A DNA stretch of 64,000 bases from Halomonas jincaotanensis (GTDB lineage Bacteria > Pseudomonadota > Gammaproteobacteria > Pseudomonadales > Halomonadaceae), in the NCBI RefSeq assembly GCF_018448785.1, contig NZ_JAHCLU010000013.1, positions 62,001-126,000 of the forward strand, read 5' to 3'. Position 1 is the stretch's first letter. Every line of letters begins with the position of its first letter. Below, piece by piece: positions 27,168-36,926 of this stretch. The translations under genes and the position numbers were made by a program. Under the pieces are notes generated by a model. The model saw nothing but the letters and a program-made list of their open reading frames with translations, was not told where the DNA came from and ran no database searches.

Positions 27168-28651
27168 GCCTTTCCTCTCGCCGGAACCAAGGACTCCAGT
27201 GTGACACGCGCACCACCTTGGTGGAGAGAGGCCAGCGCATCCAGATAGGCCTCTTGAAAGCGCAAGTTATCGGCCAGATCACCGAAAAGCTCGCGATTTC
27301 CGATAAAGGCAGCCGGATTCTTGCGATTGTCTGCCGCAATGGCCATCAGCGAATCCTTGAGGCGATCGACGACTTCGATGGGCTCGCCCTGTTCATCGAC
27401 CCCCTCGACATAGCGAGCCCAGCTGGCCACCACTGCCGCGCTGCGATGGATCTCGCCGCCCCGCGCGAGCTGCTCGCGTATTACCGGTACCAGCCACTTG
27501 GGGATGCGGTCCGAACTCTCGGCACACAGCCTCGCCAAGGTATCCCTGATCTGCGGGTTGGCGAAGCGTTCGATCAGGGTCAGGCGATACTGCTCGAGGT
27601 CCACGCCCGGCACCGGCGCCAGGGTCGGCGAGCCCTCGCGACGCATGTAATCAAGCAGGAAGTCGACGAAGAGCTGATCCTGGCACACCTCGTGGGCGTA
27701 GCGGTAGCCGGCCAGGTAACCGAAATAACACAGGGCCTGGTGACTGGCGTTGAGCAGGCGCAGCTTCATCAGCTCGTAGGGCTCTACGTCCTCGACCACT
27801 TGCACGCCGACGTCCTCGAAGGCCGGCCGCCCGGCGACGAAGCGGTCCTCCAGCACCCACTGGGTGAAGGGCTCGCAGACCACCGGCCAGGTGTCGTCGA
27901 CGCCGAAACGGCGGGAAAGCTCCTCGATGTCGGTGGCAGCGGTGACCGGCGTGATGCGATCGACCATGGAGTTGGGGAAGGCAACCTCGGCCTCGATCCA
28001 GTCGGCAAGCTCGCCATCGCGGGCGAGCGCAAAGGCCGTGAACATGCGGTGCGCCACTTCGCCGTTGCCCTGGATATTGTCGCAGGACATCACCGTGAAG
28101 GGGGCTAGGCCTCGCTCACGACGGCGCGACAAGGCCTCGGTGATCAGCCCGAAGGTCGTCTTCGGTGCAGCCGGGTGCGCCAGGTCGTGGCGCACATCGG
28201 GGTTGTCGAGGTCAAACTCGCCGGTCACGGGGTGAAAATTGTAACCGCCCTCTGTCACGGTCAGTGAGACGATGCGAATGGCCGGACCGGCCAGGGTCTC
28301 GATCACCGCCTCGGGGTCTTCCGGTGCGAAGCGGTAGTCGACCATCGAGCCGATCACCCGTGGCTCGTAGCGGCCGTCGGGGTGCTTGACCACCAGGGTG
28401 TAGAGGTGATCCTGGGCGGCCAGGGCCTCCTGCATGCGGTGGTCCCCCGGCATCACGCCGATACCAACGATGCCCCAGTCCAGTGCCTCGCCGCGGTTCA
28501 TCAAGTCATCCAGATACATGGCCTGGTGGGCGCGGTGGAACCCCCCCACGCCGAAATGCACGATGCCCGGCGTGACGGCGGCGCGGTCATAGTCGGGAAC
28601 CGCGACCTCGGACCCCAGCCGGCCCAGATTGGCGTTGTTGAGTTGAGTCAT
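27164..28651 (-). CDS. mtlK: Mannitol 2-dehydrogenase / D-arabinitol dehydrogenase (polyol long-chain family)
   Basis: 495 residues from the ATG at 28651; the open frame extends to 28816 but that extension is Arg/His/Pro-rich and non-homologous. The family oxidises D-mannitol to fructose and D-arabinitol to xylulose with NAD. Visible motifs are PGIVHFGVGGFHRAHQ near residue 29, SLTVTEGGYNF, DNIQGNG and the catalytic KLRLLNASHQALCYFG (Lys, Asn, His). The coupled xylB favours at least partial use on arabinitol. Symbol by analogy with Rhodobacter and Pseudomonas polyol operons. Confidence 0.9.
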   Translation of the reverse strand: MTQLNNANLGRLGSEVAVPDYDRAAVTPGIVHFGVGGFHRAHQAMYLDDLMNRGEALDWGIVGIGVMPGDHRMQEALAAQDHLYTLVVKHPDGRYEPRVIGSMVDYRFAPEDPEAVIETLAGPAIRIVSLTVTEGGYNFHPVTGEFDLDNPDVRHDLAHPAAPKTTFGLITEALSRRRERGLAPFTVMSCDNIQGNGEVAHRMFTAFALARDGELADWIEAEVAFPNSMVDRITPVTAATDIEELSRRFGVDDTWPVVCEPFTQWVLEDRFVAGRPAFEDVGVQVVEDVEPYELMKLRLLNASHQALCYFGYLAGYRYAHEVCQDQLFVDFLLDYMRREGSPTLAPVPGVDLEQYRLTLIERFANPQIRDTLARLCAESSDRIPKWLVPVIREQLARGGEIHRSAAVVASWARYVEGVDEQGEPIEVVDRLKDSLMAIAADNRKNPAAFIGNRELFGDLADNLRFQEAYLDALASLHQGGARVTLESLVPARGKA

Positions 28652-28701
28652 GAAGAGTCTCCTGCCGAGCCACGCTCGGCGTCTCGGCCCGTGGCACGGC
28701 G

Positions 28702-29337
28702 TCAGCGCCATGCCAGGTCGGGCATGATGGATGTGGTCTTGACGAGGTGGGCGTTGGGCATGTCCTTGTCCAGTGCCTTGCGTCGAGCGAACTCGTCGTC
28801 GTGTCCCATGGACCACCAGCGCTCGATCAGGCGCCGCTCCAGCACCTCGTCATCCACCTCGAGCATCACGCGCAGGTCGAAGAGGTCGTGCAGGGCACGC
28901 CAAGGTTCCTGGTCGAGCAGCAGGTAGTTGCCCTCGACGATGACGATACGGTGCTCACGGGTAACCAGCCGGCCCCCGGCTCGGGCCAGGTCCAGGGGGC
29001 GGTCGAACACCGGCACCGCCACCGTGGCACCCGCACGGCGAATGCGTTTCAGGTCGACCCTCAAGCCGTCGGCGTCGAAGGTGTGGGGCGCGCCCTTAAC
29101 CGGCAGCTGCGCGTCGCCAAGCACGGCGTTGTCGAAGTGGTAGCCATCCATGGGGACCACCACCACTTGCCCCGGCAGAGCCTCGTCGATGGCCTGGAAG
29201 AGCTGCTGCGAGCGGTAGGACTTGCCAGCGCCGGGCGGCCCAGCTAGCGCCACCAGGAAGCGGTCCTGGCCAGTGGCGGCGTCAAGGACCCTTCGGGTCA
29301 ACTCGGACAGTGAATCGATAGAGGGAACAGAACTCAT
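28702..29337 (-). CDS. P-loop kinase of the FrcK/uridine-kinase-like group
   Basis: 211 residues from the ATG at 29337 (the open frame extends upstream without homology). Walker A is GPPGAGKS at 33-40. MDGYHFDNAVL and the VIVEGNYLLLDQEPW segment are typical of the phosphoribulokinase/uridine kinase fold. Relatives named fructose-transport-system kinase occur in rhizobial sugar operons. The phosphorylated substrate is unknown; in this operon it would be a ketose or a pathway by-product (inference). Confidence 0.8.
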   Translation of the reverse strand: MSSVPSIDSLSELTRRVLDAATGQDRFLVALAGPPGAGKSYRSQQLFQAIDEALPGQVVVVPMDGYHFDNAVLGDAQLPVKGAPHTFDADGLRVDLKRIRRAGATVAVPVFDRPLDLARAGGRLVTREHRIVIVEGNYLLLDQEPWRALHDLFDLRVMLEVDDEVLERRLIERWWSMGHDDEFARRKALDKDMPNAHLVKTTSIMPDLAWR

Positions 29338-29386
29338 GACACCTCTCCGGGCATGAACTGGATGCGTGTGGGTTTTCATTCTCGCG

Positions 29387-30136
29387 TCAGATGGCGGTGT
29401 AACCGCCATCGATTCGCAGGTCGGCACCATTGACCATGGCAGCCTCCCGGGAGGCGAGATAGAGGATGGCGGCGACGATCTCTTCCGGTTGAGCGAAGCG
29501 CCGGGTAGGAATCAGTGCCTTCATGCGCTCACCCTTATCCCCGGCCCAGCCGTAGCGGCCCAGTTCGGTCTCCACCACCGTGGGCGACACCGCGTTGACG
29601 GTAATACCCCGTGGCCCCCACTCCAGTGCCAGGGTACGCGTCAGCCCCAGCACCCCGGCCTTGCTGGTGCAGTAGGCCAGGTGACCAGCGAGCCCCACGC
29701 TGGCCGCCTGGGAGGCGAGGTTGACGATGCGCCCCTCACCGCGTTCCAGCATCGTCTTGCCCGCCTCGCGACAGAACAAAAAGACCCCACGCAGATTGAC
29801 CGCCTGGGTCTGGTCCCAGAGTTCGCTGGACATCGTCTCGGCGGCATCCAGCGGTCCGATGCCGGCGTTGTTGACCAGAATATCGAGCCCGCCGAAACGC
29901 TGACGGGTCGCCTGCAGTGTTGCGATCACCGCCGCCTCGTCGGTCACGTCCTGGACCCGTGACAGAACCTGGGTGGGCAAAGACTCGGCGAGTTCGTGCA
30001 CCGCCTCGCTGCGGTCAACCAGCACCAGGCGTGCCCCGGCTGCGGCGAGATATTCGGCCACGACCTTGCCGATCCCGTTGGCGGCGCCGGTGACCAGCGC
30101 CACACGGCCAGTGAAGTCGAAACTCAGGTTACCCAT
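29387..30136 (-). CDS. SDR polyol dehydrogenase, galactitol/threitol dehydrogenase-like
   Basis: 249 residues from the ATG at 30136. Cofactor motif GAANGIG (17-23), VNNAG (88-92), catalytic Ser142, Tyr155 and Lys159 (YCTSK), and the PTVVETELGRYGWAGD substrate loop. Overall it resembles galactitol dehydrogenase of Rhodobacter more than the SmoS copy in the same operon. Having two SDRs plus the long-chain dehydrogenase suggests several polyols feed one pathway. It lies ten bases after the GatZ-type gene. Confidence 0.82.
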   Translation of the reverse strand: MGNLSFDFTGRVALVTGAANGIGKVVAEYLAAAGARLVLVDRSEAVHELAESLPTQVLSRVQDVTDEAAVIATLQATRQRFGGLDILVNNAGIGPLDAAETMSSELWDQTQAVNLRGVFLFCREAGKTMLERGEGRIVNLASQAASVGLAGHLAYCTSKAGVLGLTRTLALEWGPRGITVNAVSPTVVETELGRYGWAGDKGERMKALIPTRRFAQPEEIVAAILYLASREAAMVNGADLRIDGGYTAI

Positions 30137-30146
30137 CAACGTCTCC

Positions 30147-31427
30147 TCAATGACTCGGTCGGCAGGCCGCGGCATAGTCTGCCAGTGTCTCGACGATGCG
30201 GTGGCGTACCAGCGCCCGTGGCTCGACGGCGAGTTCGCCACGACGGACGGCGGCGTACTGCGCCGGCAGGTACTGGCTGATCAGGGTCGGCGGAATGGGC
30301 GACGCCGACAGGGCAGAAAAAAGTGCCTCGACCGCCTCGGCTACCTTGGGCCGTGCCCAGTAGTAGCGGCTGCGGTCGCTCAGGCTATAGGCCCGGGCGA
30401 AGCGTTGCTGGGCTTCGTCACCTTCGTAGTAGGCGGCCCAATAGCGCGGCTCGGCGAGCATCTCCGCCTCCAGAGTCTCGCGCAGCGGTACTGGCCAGCG
30501 CACGTCCGGCGCCTCCTCGGCGATCCGATCCAGGGCGAACAGCGCCTCGCGCGTGGCGAAGGTCAGCGCAGGGCCAACCTTTAGAATGGCGAAATGGCAG
30601 GCGACCAGTTCCCGGTAGGCCTGAGGAATCTGGTAGTCGGTAGAGTGGGCCTCGAACACCAGGTCGGGCCAGGCGTCAATGGCGCGGCTCAGCTCAGCGG
30701 CTGCCTCGGGAACGAAATCCACCACCTCGGTATGGCCGAATTCCACGCCGGGCTGGACCACTACCGCCCTCACTCGACGCCAGGCGGCCTCCAAGTCTTC
30801 CTCGGCGAACACGTTACGGTGGGTCTCCAGTGTCGCCTGCAGATCGCGAGTATCCGTGACGGCGAGGATATCCAGGTGCTCCTGGGCACCACCGGGTACC
30901 GGCACCTCCGTACCCACCACATAGCGCAGCCGGTCGCGGCCTTCGCCGGCGGCATCCTCGGCCACCCTGGCCAGGCGAGCGGCCCGATACGCCACCGTGG
31001 CATCGTCCAGCATTCCGGGATCGTCGGCGCAGGGCATGCTGGCGTCCAGGTGCAGCTTCTCGAAATCCGCCGCCGCATAGGCCGCCACCATGGCCTCAGC
31101 GCGGGCCATGGCCTGCTCGGCCGGCAATGCTTGCCAGGGCGAGGGTCCCAGGTGGTCGCCCCCCAGGATCAGCCGCTCGACAGGCAACCCGACCCGAACG
31201 GCGATGGCTTCCACGGCATCGCGGAAGTCCGCCGGCGTCATACCGGTGTAGCCGCCCTCCTGGTTGACCTGGTTGCAAGTGGCCTCCACCAGAAGCGGCA
31301 TGTCGTCGGCCAGAGCGCGCTCGCAGGCCGCTTCAAGCACCAACGGATGAGCCGAGCAGATGGAGGTGATGCCTTGTTGCTTACCGCGCCGGTTGGCGAC
31401 GACGATGGCATCGAGGGTATGGCTCAT
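30147..31427 (-). CDS. GatZ/KbaZ-type protein, probable D-tagatose-6-phosphate 4-epimerase
   Basis: 426 residues, full length for the family once named non-catalytic subunit of tagatose-bisphosphate aldolase. Signature segments are GITSICSAHPLVLEAA, VEATCNQVNQEGGYTGMTP, LILGGDHLGPSPWQ and the KLHLDASMPCADDP motif. In enteric bacteria GatZ partners catalytic GatY, which is absent here. In Agrobacterium a GatZ-like protein is a tagatose-6-phosphate 4-epimerase in galactitol/altritol use; the adjacent PfkB kinase fits that role. It overlaps the kinase gene by four bases. Confidence 0.85.
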   Translation of the reverse strand: MSHTLDAIVVANRRGKQQGITSICSAHPLVLEAACERALADDMPLLVEATCNQVNQEGGYTGMTPADFRDAVEAIAVRVGLPVERLILGGDHLGPSPWQALPAEQAMARAEAMVAAYAAADFEKLHLDASMPCADDPGMLDDATVAYRAARLARVAEDAAGEGRDRLRYVVGTEVPVPGGAQEHLDILAVTDTRDLQATLETHRNVFAEEDLEAAWRRVRAVVVQPGVEFGHTEVVDFVPEAAAELSRAIDAWPDLVFEAHSTDYQIPQAYRELVACHFAILKVGPALTFATREALFALDRIAEEAPDVRWPVPLRETLEAEMLAEPRYWAAYYEGDEAQQRFARAYSLSDRSRYYWARPKVAEAVEALFSALSASPIPPTLISQYLPAQYAAVRRGELAVEPRALVRHRIVETLADYAAACRPSH

Positions 31428-32377
31428 GAGATATCTCCTGCGGCGGCCAGCCGCCGTTCCAGGGTGGTCGGGTCGCTGCAGCCTTCCATAGGTCCCAGCA
31501 CGCTCACGGCGTGGGCCCCGGCGGCGTTGGCCAGACGCAACGCCTCGGGCAGAGTGCGTTCGGCCGCAAGCGCCGCCACCAGGGCGCCACCGAAGCAGTC
31601 GCCAGCCCCAGTGGGATCGACTTCATCCACCACCAGGCCTGCTGCCTCGATAACCTCGTCGCCGGTATAGGCCCGGCAGCCCGCCGCGGCGCGCTTGAGC
31701 ACCACCAGCGACATGGGATGTTCGGCCATCAGCCGCGCCACGGTGGCGTCGGTATCCTCGCCATCATTGGCCAACCATTCGAGGTCGGCGTCACTGGGCA
31801 GAAAGAGGTCACAGCATCTCAGCACCTCCAGCAGGGCCTCACGCGCACCATCACTTACCATCAGCTCAGGGCGAACGTTGGGATCGAAGCTGATCTTGCC
31901 ACCCTTCTCCTTAACCCGCGCCACTAGGCGCAGCAAGATCTCGATGGCCCCCCTCGAGGCGAGCGAGGAACCCATCACATGGAAGTACCGGCAGGCCGAG
32001 AGGTGTTCCAGCGCGTTCTCATCCAAGGTCTGCTGGCCGCTGGCACTGTGGGCCAAGTTGAAGATGAAGTGCCGGCTGCCGTCCGCCTGATAGCTGACGA
32101 AGGCCGTGCCGGTGGGGCGCTCGGGGTCGCGCTGCACTGCGGTCACATCGATGCCATCGCGACGCAGCCGCTCGACCACCAGGTCACCGAAGCCGTCGCG
32201 GCCCACCCGCCCGGCATAGGCGACTCGCGCCCCCAGGCGTGCCGCCTGCGAGGCGAAAATCGCCGGTGCCCCGCTGGGGAAGGGTCCGGTAAATCGGCCG
32301 GGTGAGTCGAAACGCTGGCCCTTTTCCGCGGCCATGAACTCGGCGAGCAACTCGCCGCTGGTTGCGATATCGAACAT
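31424..32377 (-). CDS. PfkB-family sugar kinase (probable tagatose/fructose kinase)
   Basis: 317 residues, ribokinase fold. The sugar-binding segment FPSGAPAIFASQAARLG (34-50) is followed by GRVGRDGFG. The C-terminal signature DEVDPTGAGDCFGGAL has catalytic Asp260. It would phosphorylate the ketohexose made by the SDRs. Next to the GatZ-type gene, D-tagatose to tagatose-6-phosphate is the simplest reading; fructokinase activity is an alternative for sorbitol or mannitol. It is three bases from smoS and overlaps the next gene by four. Confidence 0.85.
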   Translation of the reverse strand: MFDIATSGELLAEFMAAEKGQRFDSPGRFTGPFPSGAPAIFASQAARLGARVAYAGRVGRDGFGDLVVERLRRDGIDVTAVQRDPERPTGTAFVSYQADGSRHFIFNLAHSASGQQTLDENALEHLSACRYFHVMGSSLASRGAIEILLRLVARVKEKGGKISFDPNVRPELMVSDGAREALLEVLRCCDLFLPSDADLEWLANDGEDTDATVARLMAEHPMSLVVLKRAAAGCRAYTGDEVIEAAGLVVDEVDPTGAGDCFGGALVAALAAERTLPEALRLANAAGAHAVSVLGPMEGCSDPTTLERRLAAAGDIS

Positions 32378-32380
32378 GAC

Positions 32381-33172
32381 TCAGCTCATCCAGTTGCCGC
32401 CGTCGACGTTAAGCGTCTGCGCCACCACGTATTCGCTGTCCTCGCTGGCCAAGAAGACAGCGGCACCGCCGTAGTCGTCGGGGCGGCCCATGCGTCCAAA
32501 GGGCACCGCCTCCCCCACCAGGCGCTTCTTCTCGCCGAGGGGGCGGTTCTCGTAGCGGGCGAAGAGGGCGTCGACCTCGGCCCACATGGGCGTGTCCACC
32601 ACCCCCGGGGCGATACCGTTGACGCGAATGCCGTGCTCGATGAGCCCCAGGGCACAGGACTGGGTCAGGCTGATCACCGCCGCCTTGGTGGCGCAGTACA
32701 TGCTCACCAGCTCCTCGCCGCGCCGCCCTGCCTGGGAGGCCATGTTGATGATCGCCCCGCCCTTGCCGCGGTCGACCATGGATTGAGCCACCGCCTGGAG
32801 GGTGAAGAAGAGCCCCTTGACGTTGACGCCGAATTGCTTGTCGTAGCTGGCCTCGGTCACCTCCAGTACCGGGGCCATGTCGAAGACGGCGGCGTTGTTG
32901 ACCAGGATATCGATACCGCCGAAATGGTCGCTAACGCTGTCGATCATGGCGTCGACCGAGGCACGGTCAGAGACGTCCAGGCGCACGCCCATCACCCGCG
33001 CCGACTCGCCTCCGGCCTTGGCTGTCAGGACCTCAACGGCCTCATCGATGGCGGCCGGATCGATATCGGCGACGACGACATTCGCGCCTTCCGCCAGGTA
33101 GCGTTTGGCGATGGCCAGGCCGATGCCACGGGCACCACCGGTGATCACGCTCGTCTTGTTCTCGAGTTTCAT
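32381..33172 (-). CDS. smoS: Sorbitol (L-iditol 2-) dehydrogenase, SmoS-type SDR
   Basis: 263 residues, very close in pattern to Rhodobacter SmoS. TGGARGIG is at 11-18, NNAAVFDMAP at 92-101, and INMASQAGRRGEELVSMYCATKAA holds Ser146, Tyr159 and Lys163. VPFGRMGRPDDYGG and the C-terminus TLNVDGGNWMS are diagnostic. It oxidises D-sorbitol to fructose and can take galactitol to tagatose. It is located between the HAD and PfkB genes, so product and kinase are encoded side by side. Confidence 0.93.
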   Translation of the reverse strand: MKLENKTSVITGGARGIGLAIAKRYLAEGANVVVADIDPAAIDEAVEVLTAKAGGESARVMGVRLDVSDRASVDAMIDSVSDHFGGIDILVNNAAVFDMAPVLEVTEASYDKQFGVNVKGLFFTLQAVAQSMVDRGKGGAIINMASQAGRRGEELVSMYCATKAAVISLTQSCALGLIEHGIRVNGIAPGVVDTPMWAEVDALFARYENRPLGEKKRLVGEAVPFGRMGRPDDYGGAAVFLASEDSEYVVAQTLNVDGGNWMS

Positions 33173-33203
33173 CCTGTCTTCCTTGTCTATGTAGGGTGGG
33201 GGT

Positions 33204-33890
33204 TCAGTGGGTCGTTACCCTCCGACGCTCACGCTGCCAGTCAGCTATCAGGGCCTCGAGTCCATGCATGTGGTCGAGAATCCGCCAGGCACCGGCCTCG
33301 CGGAGACGCTGCGACTGGCCCGGGTCGACATGACTGGCGCCGACGAAACCGATGACGGTCATGCCAGCGGCATGTGCAGCGGTCGTTCCCGAGACGCTGT
33401 CCTCCACCACCAGGCAATCCGAAGGAGCGCAGCCCAGCTCTCGCGCCGCCAGCAGGTAGAGGTCGGGAGCCGGCTTGGGGCGCTCGACCTGGTCCGCCGT
33501 ATAGACGGGAGATTCACCGATCCGGGCATCCAGACCCGTGGTGGCAAGCGACGCCAGGACACGCCGGCGGCGACTGTTGGAGACCACTGCCATAGGGAGG
33601 CCCAGCGAGGCGATTACCTGGGCCACACCCTCTATGGCCTCGAGGTCCGTTGCCAGCCGGGCCTCGATGGTCAGATCCACCCGCTCGGCGGCATCGACCG
33701 GAAGTGGATAGCGGCTCAGCGGTTCTAGGTGACGGAGAATGTGCCCAGTGGTCATGCCCAGCGCCTGACGCAACACCGTTTCGGCGGCCAGATCGGGCAG
33801 CCATTCTCCGAGAAGCTCAACCAGCGTCGCCTCGGCGATGGTCTCACTGTCCACCAGCACGCCATCGCAGTCGAAAATCAGAGTTTCCAT
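33204..33890 (-). CDS. HAD-family sugar-phosphate phosphatase
   Basis: 228 residues from the ATG at 33890 (GGGAG five bases upstream; a GTG at 33905 is less likely). Motif I DCDGVLVDSE has nucleophile Asp7 and acid Asp9. Motif II SNS sits in VVSNSRRRR, motif III Lys in ERPKPAPDLYL, and motif IV is VVEDSVSG. The cap is the small helical type of beta-phosphoglucomutase/hexitol phosphatase relatives. It may remove mis-phosphorylated polyols or ketoses. Such a gene is common in smo-type operons. Confidence 0.87.
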   Translation of the reverse strand: METLIFDCDGVLVDSETIAEATLVELLGEWLPDLAAETVLRQALGMTTGHILRHLEPLSRYPLPVDAAERVDLTIEARLATDLEAIEGVAQVIASLGLPMAVVSNSRRRRVLASLATTGLDARIGESPVYTADQVERPKPAPDLYLLAARELGCAPSDCLVVEDSVSGTTAAHAAGMTVIGFVGASHVDPGQSQRLREAGAWRILDHMHGLEALIADWQRERRRVTTH

Positions 33891-33901
33891 GGTCGCTCCC
33901 G

Positions 33902-35047
<1,146 letters not shown>

Positions 35048-35058
35048 GAGAAATTCCT

Positions 35059-35943
35059 TTACTTGACGGCACCGAAGGTCAGGCCACGTACCATTTGCTT
35101 TTGTGTCATCCAGCCGAAGATGAGGATTGGCGCAATGGCCATGGTCGAGGCCGCGGAGAGCTTGGCCCAGAACAGTCCCTCGGGACTCGAGAAGGAGGCG
35201 ATATAGGCCGTCAAGGGTGCCGCCTTGGATGAGGTGAGATTGAGACTCCAGAAGGCCTCGTTCCAGCTCAGAATCACCGACAGCAGACCGGTGGAGGCGA
35301 TACCCGGAAGGGTCAAGGGCAGCAGCAGGAACAACACTTCCTGGAAGGTGGTAGCCCCGTCCATGCGCCCCGCCTCGAGGATGTCCCTGGGCATGTCCTT
35401 GAAGAAGGTGTAGAGCATCCACACCACGATCGGCAGGTTCATCAGCGTATAGACGATGATCAGGCCGGTACGGGTATCGAGCAGCCCGACGTCGCGAAAG
35501 ATCAGGTAGATCGGCATCAGCACACCGACCGGTGGCAGCATCTTGGTGGAAAGCATCCACAGCAGAGTGCCCTTGGTACGCTTGGTAGGCAGAAAGGCCA
35601 TGGAATAGGCGCAGGGTATCGCGATCAATAATGCCAGCAGGGTCGAACCGAAGGCCACGGCAACGCTGTTCAGTGCGAAACGGGCGTAGCCCGAGCGGGC
35701 TTGAACCTCCTGGTAGCTCTCCAGGGTCGGCGAGAAGATCAGGCTGGGATCCGCAATGGCGGCTGCCTCGGTCTTGAAGCCGGTGATGACCATCCAGAAG
35801 ATCGGAAAGAAGATCAGGCAGGCCACCGTCCAGCCCAGCAGGGTGAAGCCTAGTCTGCGGGTGTCAATGGAACCCAGTGGAGATCCTTTCGGCAAGGATT
35901 GCGGGGGGGCCGCCCGGTCTTGTTTGGTACTTGCAATCGTCAT
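35059..35943 (-). CDS. smoG: Polyol ABC transporter permease (MalG-like)
   Basis: 294 residues with six predicted helices. The EAA-type loop that contacts the ATPase is MDGATTFQEVLFLLLPLTLPGI, near 195-216. The Lys/Pro-rich N-terminus precedes the first helix FTLLGWTVACLIFFPIFWMV. It pairs with the SmoF-type permease 18 bases upstream. Confidence 0.94.
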   Translation of the reverse strand: MTIASTKQDRAAPPQSLPKGSPLGSIDTRRLGFTLLGWTVACLIFFPIFWMVITGFKTEAAAIADPSLIFSPTLESYQEVQARSGYARFALNSVAVAFGSTLLALLIAIPCAYSMAFLPTKRTKGTLLWMLSTKMLPPVGVLMPIYLIFRDVGLLDTRTGLIIVYTLMNLPIVVWMLYTFFKDMPRDILEAGRMDGATTFQEVLFLLLPLTLPGIASTGLLSVILSWNEAFWSLNLTSSKAAPLTAYIASFSSPEGLFWAKLSAASTMAIAPILIFGWMTQKQMVRGLTFGAVK

Positions 35944-35961
35944 GTCAGTGCTCCCGAGACG

Positions 35962-36852
35962 CTAGTCTTCCAGGTTCTTGGCCACCATACGAACCAGGAA
36001 GATGGCGACAATGTTGGCAAGAATGATGGCGATGACCCCACCCGCCGAAGCGGTGCCGACGTCGAAGTCGAGCAGCGCCCGAATATAGATCAGGTACGCC
36101 AGATTGGTGGTGGCCAGGCCCGGTCCACCCGAGGTGGTAACGAAGATCTCGGCGAAGATGGTCAGGAGGAAGATCATCTCGATCATGATCACCACACTGA
36201 TCGCGCGCTTGAGGTGCGGAAGGGTGATGAAGAAGAAGATCGCCACCGGCCCGGCACCGTCCATGCGAGCGGCTTCCACCTGATCCTCGTCCAGGGACTG
36301 CATGGCGGTGAGCAGGATCAACAGGGCAAAGGGCAGCCACTGCCAGGCGACGATGATGATGATCGAGGTCAGCGGCAGCGAAGAGAACCAGTCGACGGCC
36401 TGGAAGCCGAAGGTCTCGGCAACCCAGGAAAAAACCCCGTTGGAGGGATGCATCATCATGTTCTTCCATACCAGGGCACTGACGGTAGGCATGACGAAAA
36501 AGGGAGAGATGGCCAGTACCCGGGCGATACCGCGACCGGCAAAGTCCTGCTGGAAGAGCACCGCGAGCAGGGTCCCGCCCACCACGGTAATCGCCAGCAC
36601 CCAGCCGACCAGCAGTAGCGTCGTGCCCATGGCCGACCAGAGAGCGGGATCGGAGAAGAGATATTGGTAGTTTTCCAGACCGGCAAAGCCTGTCATGCCC
36701 GGCATCAGGAGATTGTATCGCTGGAAGGAGAACCAGATCGTTAACCCGAGGGGAATCAACATCCATAGCAATAACAGGGTGACGGCCGGGGCTTGCAGCG
36801 ACAGGGTCCTCAGACCCCCGACGGTACGGCCGGAAGCGCGTGTTTTATTCAT
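35962..36852 (-). CDS. smoF: Polyol ABC transporter permease (MalF-like)
   Basis: 296 residues, six helices. EAA loop AARMDGAGPVAIFFFITLPHLKR near 203-225. The N-terminus has the extra Ala/Gly-rich residues common in CUT1 permeases, with WMLIPLGLTIWFSFQRYNLL as helix 1. It follows the binding-protein gene after a 74-base gap that carries a strong hairpin. Confidence 0.94.
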   Translation of the reverse strand: MNKTRASGRTVGGLRTLSLQAPAVTLLLLWMLIPLGLTIWFSFQRYNLLMPGMTGFAGLENYQYLFSDPALWSAMGTTLLLVGWVLAITVVGGTLLAVLFQQDFAGRGIARVLAISPFFVMPTVSALVWKNMMMHPSNGVFSWVAETFGFQAVDWFSSLPLTSIIIIVAWQWLPFALLILLTAMQSLDEDQVEAARMDGAGPVAIFFFITLPHLKRAISVVIMIEMIFLLTIFAEIFVTTSGGPGLATTNLAYLIYIRALLDFDVGTASAGGVIAIILANIVAIFLVRMVAKNLED

Positions 36853-36886
36853 GGGGAAAGTCCCGAATATAGCCTAGGAGGGTAAC

Positions 36887-36915
36887 CACCTGGCCGGGGA
36901 AGCCCCGGCCAGGTG
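36887..36915. repeat. 13-bp hairpin between binding-protein and permease genes
   Basis: CACCTGGCCGGGG (36887-36899) and CCCCGGCCAGGTG (36903-36915) pair perfectly around AAG. No T-run follows in the direction of transcription. Its place just after the SBP stop matches hairpins such as those after malE that protect the upstream mRNA from 3' decay or reduce readthrough, so the binding protein is made in excess. Confidence 0.75.
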
Positions 36916-36926
36916 TCGGTTTAGCC

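Noticed and set aside
27218..28108. Plus-strand 296-residue frame inside the mannitol dehydrogenase gene
   Set aside because: The minus strand carries the conserved dehydrogenase motifs; the plus frame has no recognisable domain.
28652..28816. N-terminal extension of the mannitol dehydrogenase frame
   Set aside because: Basic, low-complexity residues not found in the family; the gene starts at 28651 with MTQLNNANLG.
35048..35560. N-terminal extension of the SmoK frame
   Set aside because: It overlaps the SmoG gene, is Arg/His-rich, and the real SmoK begins at the ATG at 35047 with the standard MATLELKQITKRF start.
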